Shown here piece by piece: positions 55,449-64,000 of a stretch of DNA of 64,000 bases. The notes under the pieces were generated by a model, which was not told where the DNA came from, searched no databases, and worked only from the letters and a program-made list of their open reading frames with translations. Position 1 is the stretch's first letter; each line of letters begins with the position of its first letter. The position numbers and the translations under genes were made by a program. The DNA is from Pochonia chlamydosporia 170 (taxonomy: Eukaryota > Ascomycota > Sordariomycetes > Hypocreales > Clavicipitaceae), in assembly GCF_001653235.2 (NCBI RefSeq), contig NC_035796.1:1798001-1862000 (forward strand), read 5' to 3'.

Positions 55449-57626
55449 AGCAAGTCCGATGCTGGCTGCATGATCTGATGGAAATCTTGTCATTTCGGCC
55501 TTCGGTTTGTCGATTCGTGCACGGGTTCAGGCCAGCTCTGAGCCAGCCGGTCATGGTGACAGGTTGCTTCAGCTCGCAGTTTATAGTTCATAATTTCACC
55601 TAGTTTACGTGGTTTATGTCAAGGATTATATGTAAGCGCTGATGAGCTCATGTGCTTCGTATCACAATTGATGTGATAATTTTTGACAAAATTGGTTACA
55701 AGAGGAGTCCAATTACGTGATAAGTGCTCAAGTAGCGTGTTCTAAGGTTCATTAACACTTGTCACACTGTAAAAGTCCGCCAATGTAACCCCCACCACAC
55801 TCAACTCCCCTTGCAACAAGCCAGAAGTTCCTGGATCCAGACAGGCTTCCCCTTCACTTATGACATGTCCTGCACAACATAAGCAAAGTACCTAATAGCC
55901 TCCTAGCTCCGCATGTCTCACTATTAAGCTCCTAAAAGAGAAGTGAAAGAAAAAAGCAACCGGCAGTTCGATCCACAGCCTAAATACGTTGTCACATCCA
56001 GAGAAGCTTGCCCTCCAGGGTTTCTGCAAGGTTTCTCACTAAGGCGAAATGAACCTCTCTTTGCCACATAATTAAATTTTATACAGAATGAAGCAGGCAG
56101 CGTGTGTCATTTTGGCTATTGCACCCTTTTTTTTCATGCGATGCTCAAACACCCCTAGTCCTCCACAGAGTCCACACCCATCCCATGGCCGCGTGGAGAT
56201 GTTGTCTCAAGTTGACATCCCAAGTTGGGTATAACTTGACACATGCAGCTGGGGTGAAAAGAATTCACCTCGCCAAGAAGTCCCTCACATCACATGGTGG
56301 TCCACTATACGTGGTAATATGTTAGTGTGTACATGGAAGTCTGAAGGCTTATGGCGACAGGCCACAGATGACGAGGCCAAGACAATACAGGCAGACTCTG
56401 TCAGGATGAAATCCCCATCCCAGCGACTTACTGGATGATCCGAGCTTGGCTTTAATCTGTTGGAAACTTCTCCGCATTTTCTTATTGGTCAGTCCATCTG
56501 AGATGTTGAGTGACGGTTTCAAACGGGTCTTGCCGGGCACTTTGGTCATTGGCATCAAAGAACTTTCACGACATCCGGCAAACAAGACAAGTTTTCACAA
56601 ATCTCTCTGAATTACGGATTTTAGAGTATTCGTTAGCTCTTACATCTAATTATATCTCTCGGATAATACACGGTGGCTTTTCCAAACTCCCCGTCTGCAA
56701 GGCTAACATCTAAAACGGCGCCACCCGACGCCACAGGAGCTACACTTAAGCTTATCGTACGATTCTTCACATCTTGTGGACGCCACGCCTAAAGCGAGTT
56801 GCCTGTTTACTGTATGAACGATGAATTCGCAACAAGTTCCGGTTCTTCTCCCAGCGTTCAACCCGAATAGTGTAACCCATTAGAGTCGTCTAGCTGGAAC
56901 GCCCTACGTTGACAATTAATTGCCTCTCTGCAACAGACACGAAAATATTTAACCCCAAGTAGTTATCAATCTTCCCTAACATTGGGACTTGATATTCTGA
57001 CATTCCCTTTGCACATGTTTATGTCGGCGCAAAAGCCGGCCGATGACCAGCCGTGAAACTCAACCACCCAACACGCGTTGTGCTCCCAAGTTTCGACGAA
57101 GCGCCACCAAACAGTACACACTGGTAATGGTCAGATCCCGGGAGTTTACCAACCGCCGCCATGTTATTGCAAGGAGTCCGTTTCGCGCTAGAGGCTAAAA
57201 TCATGCTTAAAATTCAGCCACAAACCAGAGGATTGATGGCCCATTGTTTGAAGCGCGTCTCAAATCAGCGAATGCCCTCACCACGCAATTCGTCATCAGG
57301 AGGTTTTTGCATGCTATACGAACTGTTGGCTGATTATTCCCTCAAGCAAGATAATGGCCTCATTGCGGCGTGGCCTGTAACACGGATCTGATGGCGATGG
57401 CTTTGCTAGTTTCCCCTGATTGACGTGGCTGCGAACAGGCGATTATTTTATATAGTTGGCCTGTCCGTCATGTTTGCCTGTTTATGATATTATTGCCAGA
57501 TCGTTTTCTTGGCTCTTTGTTTGGACAGTCGCGGGGATCGCTTCATTTCGCAGAGCTGGTTCTCATTGTATATTTTACCATCTCATTAAACACTTGGTTA
57601 GAGTTTCATTTCCTGTATATTTCAGC
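55449..57626. other. Intergenic, no supported gene
   Basis: 2.2 kb between the repeat-peptide gene and the carbonic anhydrase. A plus-strand ATG near 56088 opens a 48-codon frame with a hydrophobic start and a Pro/Ser/His-rich middle; too short and unsupported to call. Confidence 0.45.
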
Positions 57627-58791
57627 ATGTTTCTGTCTACTTTCAAAACTTTGGTACTGGCTACCTACATCTCCCAAGCATCCGCATCCTGTGGATACGG
57701 CACCATACTACAACCCCGAGCAGAGAATGGCACTGTCAAAGTAAACAACTTTGGATACATTGGCTCAACGGTACGTTGATATCAGCTCCCCTTTCCATAA
57801 CATGACTCCTTCCATACCCCACGACATGAACGTCAACTATGACCAACTACTAACGGTACCAGGGTCCAGCTAACTGGATTGCCTTGGACCCGGCTGCCAA
57901 TGCCCTCTGCTCCAACGGCAAACGTCAATCCCCAATTAACATGGTCCCCGGCTCAGTCAGCGTAGTCCCAGGCGCTGAGCTGGCTATGACCATCCCAGAT
58001 ATGCCTGAGGGTACTGAGTTTGAAAACCTTGGGACAACAGTGGAAGTAGTCGCCAAAGGAGGAAACATGTCCTTTGGAGGAGTCCAGTACTCCCTGCAAC
58101 AGTTTCACTTCCACCTGCCCAGCGAGCATCTAGACAACGGAACCAGCATGGCTATGGAAGTCCACATGGTCTGGCAGGGGGCTGCCGGGCAGGTTGCCGT
58201 TACAGGCTTCTTCGTGGACCTCAATGACGGTGCGAATGGAGGCGGCGCTCCCGTCGCTGCCGCTGGCAAGAAACGCTCCTCACTGCAAGAGAGGCGGTTG
58301 GCAACAAGACAGGAACAGGAACAGCAACCCGCAGAGGGATCTAACAACACCAAACTTCCAGAGCTGGAAGGTGCCTTCTTTCACGTTAATGCTCCGCAGT
58401 CTGGGGCCATGAAGTCTTCTACCCTCCTGGAGACTGTACTTGGCTCAGTAGACGCTATTGCCAAACCAGGCACAGTGACTAAGACGCAACCTCTGGTCAT
58501 GTCGGAGTTGGTCCAGGCGCTGTCATCGGGGTCATTCCAGACGTAAGTTAATTCCCGCTATGTAATTTGGTTGCTATGTAGTAGAACCTTGACTAAGTTT
58601 GATGAAACAGGTACGAGGGTTCCCTGACAACTCCACCATGTACTGAAGGCGTTCGTTGGCTTGTTTCCAACCAGAAGATGTCCATTCAGACATCGACGTT
58701 CCTCAAGGCAAGATCAGTGATTGGATTCAATTCGCGTTTTCCCCAAAACGTGCCCGGTCAGAACAACATCCTGTCCATCAACTCAAGCTAG
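57627..58791 (+). CDS. Secreted alpha-carbonic anhydrase, three exons
   Basis: Exons 57627-57770, 57863-58542 and 58611-58791 (1005 nt, 334 aa), with introns of 92 and 68 nt. The signal peptide is MFLSTFKTLVLATYISQASA. Alpha-class landmarks: SPINMVPG near 71, zinc ligands His130 and His132 in QQFHFHLPSEH, the third His at about 149 in MEVHMVW, Glu in PSEH, and YEGSLTTPPCTEGVRWLV for the C-terminal active-site wall. An unusual insertion at about 166-208 is Gly/Ala-rich and then basic and Gln/Glu-rich, with KKR and RR sites that might be cut after secretion. The enzyme interconverts CO2 and bicarbonate outside the cell. All residues needed for zinc binding are present. Confidence 0.93.
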
Positions 58792-59873
58792 GTTTAAACG
58801 GGAGAAGCAACATGGTTTTGGAGACTTTGAGCGATTTTGAGACGGCATGTACAGGTCCACAGTTCTAGATATCAGTATCGAGCATACAGCACAGCAGATT
58901 TCATCTTCCGTGTGGTTCTGTGGTTCTAGTTTCAACTAGCAGTTTAGACATTACCATAGCTTGCATCCCCAAAATGAAAGAAAGCCAACAAACATTTCAG
59001 TCCACAATGTCGATGTTGTAAACGGTAGGCTTGTTACACTAATGTCTCAAATTTTGCCGTAATGCCGTTGTATTTCCTCTGTTTCGTGTTAATGATTGGC
59101 CCACTTACATTCCAAGCGGTTGTCCAGAGAGCCACACAGCACGAGCTTCCCATGTTTCGGGCATACCACCAAACTGATCTGCATGATTTGAGATGAGCAG
59201 GCTGGCTTTATCTGACGAACTTCCCCGCACTTTCTTCAGCTGGCTGCCATTCCATCATGAGACATGTAAAGTTACAGCGCGGCAGCAGTAGCAGGAATGC
59301 AAGACTTCAAGACGCTTGCAAGTTGTCACCATTTAGCCAGCGCGAGACAGATTGTGCAAAGACATTGGTACTCTGGAGCTTTCGAATCAGATTTGAGATG
59401 CTGACCTCAACTCTACATGTGAGTCGCAAATAAGGATATGTCTAACGCACTTGGGCAGCCACAACCCATGTAAAATGGTTGCGGGTGGAGGGTTGGGAGG
59501 ATTGAATCATGGTCTAATGTGCATGAACCCCAGGATAGTTTAAATAGAGACCCCTCAGCTGGGTTATACAAGATCTAGAAACGCCGGTGCAGGACTCAAA
59601 TATCGCCAAATCCCCAAACCAGAAGTAGTTACTTCTTCGCATGACGATCTGATGTCGGTCGATATACATGCTCCACTCAGATATCTCTCAGCACCCACCT
59701 CAAATTCTCCTTGTGACTACTCATTAGCTTCTTGGCCAAAAGCTGCCACATCTCTGGGTTTGTCTAGCCCCTTCATCCTTCAAAGACAAAGGCCAGCCTT
59801 TGTCAGTTGATATGAAATCGTATACCTAGCTGATACGACTAAACCATAGATCCACTAGGTGCAAATGCAACGT
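58792..59873. other. Convergent 3-prime intergenic region
   Basis: 1.08 kb between the stop codons of the carbonic anhydrase and the membrane protein gene; nothing recognised. Confidence 0.5.
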
Positions 59874-61931
59874 TCATATTAGCCATTGCATATCGACCTG
59901 GGCATTCCGAGTGCTCTGCTCAGATGCTTGCCATAAACCCTGTAGTTTCCCTAGTAAGACAACCGCAGCAATAAAGCCAACGACAAGGGGAAGAGCCGCA
60001 ACAATCGCCGCCGCCTTCCACCACGTAGCGACGTCGAAATGGGCTGTATTCCTGTAGAACTCAGCATTTTCAAAGTCCATGTAGCCCGAAAGACCGCCTC
60101 TACACAAGCAGTTCTTCATAATCCCACTGAACTGAAATGAGGTGTCAGTCCATATACCGCTGGGGTAAAATGCAAACAGCTCGACTTACAGCGGCGAAAA
60201 CGATAAAGCCGAGAACCACCGTTGACAACAAGCAGAATACAAGACAGGCTACTCTCCTGGGACGGGATGGGCGCCACAAGTGAATGAACCAGGTAACGCT
60301 GCTGAGAGCACCATAGATAAGATACGACCCTGATCTGCAGCCAATGCCGACGGTTGGGATGTTGAATGAGATCATGAAAGCCATTCCAATCTCTAGCCAG
60401 ATCAGCCCTAGGGAGGTGAAGGCTATTATCCACCAGCATCTAGGACGGCGACTATTGAGGTGCTTCTCTAGCTGGTGAGAAATATCCCGGAGGGACTTCA
60501 TCGTTCGGTCGTGCCTGAAGGAGCTGTATACGCTGTGCCTAAGCGCGTATGGTAGCCCGTTGTACCCAATCTTTCTACCTTGGCCTACGAAGTCGGACAT
60601 AAACGTATCGAAGTCGACCTGGGCATTCCCTTGGCCCTGGGTTGTTGTGTCTCTCTCTAGAGGCCACCATCTTGGATGTTCTGGCCGACCATCTCCGTCG
60701 TTTACCCATTGCCTTACTGCTGCCACGTTCCACATCCAACGAGAGATGAGTGTTCTATGGCCCAACCGTTAGTGAGCTCTGTACACTGGAAGCGGCACGG
60801 CCTCGTGGGTAAATCAACTTACCGACATCGATCTGCAGAAATGGGATTCCTGTCGAGAATGGCGAACAAGACTAGAAGCGGAAGCCAGCTAATCAAGATA
60901 CCAAATGCGAGAGAGTGAGCTGTCGTCCGCCCGCCAAGGTCACCAAAGGCGAGCACTATGGACACAGCGTAAGCGATGAAGAAGAGGAAGATGCTGAGAA
61001 ACATGGGATACACTCCTCGACGCCGCAGCATTCTCAGCTGGAAAGCCATTTCTCGGAGAAGTTCTGTAGTCATTTGTTTGGCTCCCGCCTTGGGCGGAGT
61101 GAGCATCGGTTGTTGAGGAGCTCCGCCGGCATGGATTTGTTCACCCTCTTCTATATCGCAAAGAGGGTTAAATAGCCCGTATATGAGGGTTGTCAGGAAA
61201 TGACCCCGACCCGTGTCATCAGATTCTAGAGGCATGAACTGGCCTACGCAGGTTAAAACGTAGTAAGCATCGTTCTTCAACGGCCGGAGGGCGTCGTTCC
61301 CAGATATACCCTGGCCTGATGGCAAGGTCTCGTCGCGACATTTCCGAGTCTGATGGATGTTGAACAAGGTCGCAGTGAGAGCTGTTTGCGGTGAGCCGAG
61401 CCAGTTCAGCACGGCAGTGAATGTGCCCCAGAATCTACCTCGACCGTTACTCCAAGAGGCACCGGCGTTTCTTCTGTGCAACGAGTCGTAAGGAAGTGCA
61501 GCAAGCAACGCGATGATGGGCAGGATCCAATTGGAGATGATGCTGAGGGTCAGAGAGATGTTTGTTTGCCAGTACCAGTCGATGGGGTCTTCGCAAATGA
61601 CTCGGCAGCCTTTTTTGTTTTCAAGAAATCAGAGAGAGAAGTTACCGGGTTGGTGTCAAAGTCAAGTTCGGCAACACATACCTTCGGTCTTGAGGGTGAG
61701 GAATTTGTGTCTCGACGTCCGCGCGTACTCAGGATTCATGCCGCCCACCTTGCCTTTGTACAAGTACTGGGCGATTGTACGGTTGTTAACGGTACCAAAG
61801 GTCTCGGTACCGTTCATGATACGATCAATGCGGTTCTTGCACATTTCGAACTTGTCTAGATCTTGACCAAATGCACTTGCCAAGAAGGTGGCTGTTGCCA
61901 AGAGGCAGGTCACTAGCCATCGAGACAGCAT
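59874..61931 (-). CDS. Polytopic membrane protein of unknown function, four exons
   Basis: Minus-strand exons: 61682-61931, 60823-61609, 60190-60754 and 59874-60131 (1860 nt, 619 aa), with introns of 72, 68 and 58 nt. There is a cleavable-looking signal peptide (MLSRWLVTCLLATATFLASA), an extracellular part with Cys (MCKNRIDRIMNGTETFG), a CEDPIDWYWQTN motif, and then about seven hydrophobic segments: WILPIIALLAAL; YPMFLSIFLFFIAYAV; GILISWLPLLVLFAIL; CWWIIAFTSLGLIWL; YLIYGALSSVTWFI; ACLVFCLLSTVVLGFIVF; and AAIVAALPLVVGFIAAVVLL. A large soluble loop lies between TM1 and TM2 and another between TM3 and TM4. The layout recalls a 7-TM receptor, but no known receptor motif is seen; such proteins are common in fungi and unnamed. 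Confidence 0.85.
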
Positions 61932-64000
61932 ATCTGGGACTTAGCGCGGTGTCTGTTGGAGCTGTAAGCATATGAACAAAGATGAAAAGTAAATCTTACG
62001 TCCGCAATAGTGAAACTTCTTCACGACGCTCGATTTATATCAACCCAAAGCCAACTGCCTCTGTGCTACCTTGATGAAGGCTTTTAGGCTCCAAATGATT
62101 CAAATGTTAAGAACAGACTGCCAGAATTTCACTACATCCGCCCTATTACGCAGTACAAGTTCAATATTGTGGCTATCAACATAAGCCACACGCTGCGAAG
62201 GCCATATATGTTGCCATAAGGCTGGCACACATCGCCCCGCAGTCCAACCATCACTACTCGCTCTGTGGTATCCAAAACACAAGGGCGGTTTATAAAAAGT
62301 GTCCGGGGCCTTAGTTCATTCACTTTCTACAACAGCCTTTATTGCTCAAATCGATGGATGGCATGCAAGCATTCTTCCGGGTTGCTCGCCACTCATCTTC
62401 AGATGCTAGGATTGTTTCTCTAAATTTAGATCCATCTTCGAGCCTTGTTCTGGCATGTCTCAACAGTACAGTCAGCCACAAGTATGGCTTCGACTCAGCT
62501 CTTACAAAATATCGACCACGTACTTGCAAAGCCAGCTGAGCTCGGGAAAGTCAGCCACAGTTCGCCACGATACAACAATGGTTACAATTTTCTAGTTGGC
62601 CTTTTTGGGGCTAAATCCTCCTCAAATTTGGGCTTAGCGCAAATCTGACCTTGATTAGTCCTCGTTGAAGATGCGTAGGGCTGCTGGTGATGTATGATGG
62701 AACAGGCGTAGGCGCTGTGGATCAGGCAGCCGCAGCTAAGAGTGAAGAGTATTGGCAATAAATTTTCAGATGAGTGGTCTCGATTGCCTATGACTTGGCC
62801 TCATCACGAGGATGTCAGCCTCGTTTTTCAACATGGCAGAACCGAGACATGCAGCATTCCCGCGCCATTGGGCATGGGGTGAACAGCACAGGTTGGGGAT
62901 GCCGATGCCCGCAAGAACCAGACAACACTCAAACCCCCTGCTTGGCGTCATCCAGGTACCAGACATATCAATTGCCAATAGATGACACGGAGTGTAGTCG
63001 TGCCGGTTTGGTGGCGGCGGTAGTTGAGCGGGCGGCTAGCGGTAACTCACGGGTGGCTGCCGGTTGGCTTAAAGAGAGTCCATGGTAACGTTGAATTGAC
63101 TCAAAGTAACTCTCACGATGGCTGTTACAGTCTGGTGCCTTCAGCCTCACTTTGACCGGACGCCTCAGAAAATCCATGAAGGCATTTGTGCAGTGGACTA
63201 TCAGACACAATACCGAAGCTCAAGGAAGAGGTTGAGTGCAAGACTTCAACTGGTGGCCATGTTTCAACTGAAAATTTGGCGAATCCATCTGGCCAAACGA
63301 GAAAAACATTGAAGATTCATAGGCAAAATGTGCTCCCTGGTCAATCACATACGACCACAGCCGCCAGCAGAGCTCAGGAACCCGTCCGATCTCCCAGGAG
63401 AAACTGGCGAGCGCTAGATTAGTAGCTGGGTTGGTGACAACCAGCGAATACCTAGTGTTGTATGTTTTTTTTTTTTTTTTGGTCTTTTGTATTTATTTTT
63501 GATAGATTTGTCTGTTTCTTTTTCTTCTTTATTTCCTTCTCCATCTATCATACACGCGCAGTGTGAGAGTGAGGCATCTCCGTCATCATCATCAAAGTGT
63601 CGCCAAAGGGAAAACATCCACAAAAGTATCCAACTCACGAACATAATCCATCACAGGCATAAGAAAATCTCAATAAAATTGAAATCACGATCCAAGTCCA
63701 AAGTCATCATGACATCACAGTTCTCAGCCCCTGCCGCTTGTTGTCACCGCTGGAATGTAGATCCCTCAGTGTGGACCCAAGAACAAAAATTGGCCCGATA
63801 AAACACCCAACTATACAAATCTCATTGTCCCGTTGACTACAAAGCGACTGGAATGCGTTGCTCCTTGCAACGCCCAGCTCCGAGAAAAAAAGATATATTC
63901 TGAACGCCATGAAGGACAAATCAGTCTGTGACCACTTCAAGCGAAAGGCTTACTTTACCCTCAACGGCGAGCCATTTCGTATCATCACCACTATTTCGTT
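61932..64000. other. Intergenic to window end, no supported gene
   Basis: Only short frames. It contains a T run of 18-20 at about 63463-63481 and a CT-rich stretch after it. A gene starting just outside the window could have its promoter or 3-prime end here. Confidence 0.45.

Noticed and set aside
56088..56234. 48-codon frame with hydrophobic start, possible secreted peptide
   Set aside because: No repeats, no Cys pattern, no credible intron; too short to separate from chance.
1..64000. CRISPR array, bacterial operon, rRNA or tRNA genes
   Set aside because: None seen; composition, introns and gene families are those of a fungal nuclear genome. tRNA genes were not searched by structure, so a missed one is possible.

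Overview
The window is nuclear DNA from a filamentous ascomycete (Pezizomycotina, probably a Sordariomycete). Evidence: short 47-92 nt introns with GTAAGT-like donors, CTAAC-type branch points and AG acceptors; fungal-only families (Zn2Cys6 regulator, GH81 and GH55 glucanases, GT32 mannosyltransferase, rhodopsin-like fungal membrane protein); and transposons whose stop codons sit where glutamine codons are expected, the C-to-T pattern of repeat-induced point mutation (RIP). Species cannot be named from the sequence.

Layout. 1-3.05 kb is an AT-rich block of decayed pogo-type DNA transposons with a nested solo LTR. 5.2-7.4 kb carries a GT32 glycosyltransferase and a divergent protein kinase-like protein. 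7.8-14.3 kb is poor in genes: a fold-back element, two doubtful small Cys proteins, an inverted copia gag remnant and a second pogo-type element. 14.6-15.3 kb holds an ankyrin pseudogene. 15.7-22.1 kb holds a rhodopsin-like membrane protein, a secreted alpha/beta hydrolase, and a secreted type-B carboxylesterase with one frameshift. 23.9-34.3 kb is a beta-1,3-glucan block: GH81 and GH55 in divergent orientation plus a Zn2Cys6 regulator. 36.1-40.4 kb has an SDR and an NmrA-like reductase. 42.2-47.7 kb has a small secreted Cys-rich protein, a pogo fragment and a large decayed chitin-binding/GH18 gene. 48.3-62 kb looks like conserved gene-rich DNA: ankyrin protein, M3 metallopeptidase, a tiny secreted repeat-peptide precursor, an alpha-carbonic anhydrase and a polytopic membrane protein.

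Splicing was rebuilt by hand for ten protein-coding loci. In nine the summed exon length is a multiple of three and gives an uninterrupted protein: 396, 390, 894, 597, 331, 299, 710, 334 and 619 aa. The same test holds for the 80-aa repeat precursor. The carboxylesterase fails by exactly one base, which locates its frameshift.

The most interesting item is the 80-aa precursor at 54996-55448. It has a signal peptide followed by two copies of a 16-residue peptide, each copy on its own 54-nt exon, with the second preceded by a Lys-Arg site. The two copies differ at seven third-codon positions and at no residue. This resembles Kex2-processed repeat proteins and fungal RiPP or pheromone precursors, but the core peptide matches none I recognise. 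Functionally the window suggests a fungus that remodels or attacks beta-glucan and chitin; that is inference.
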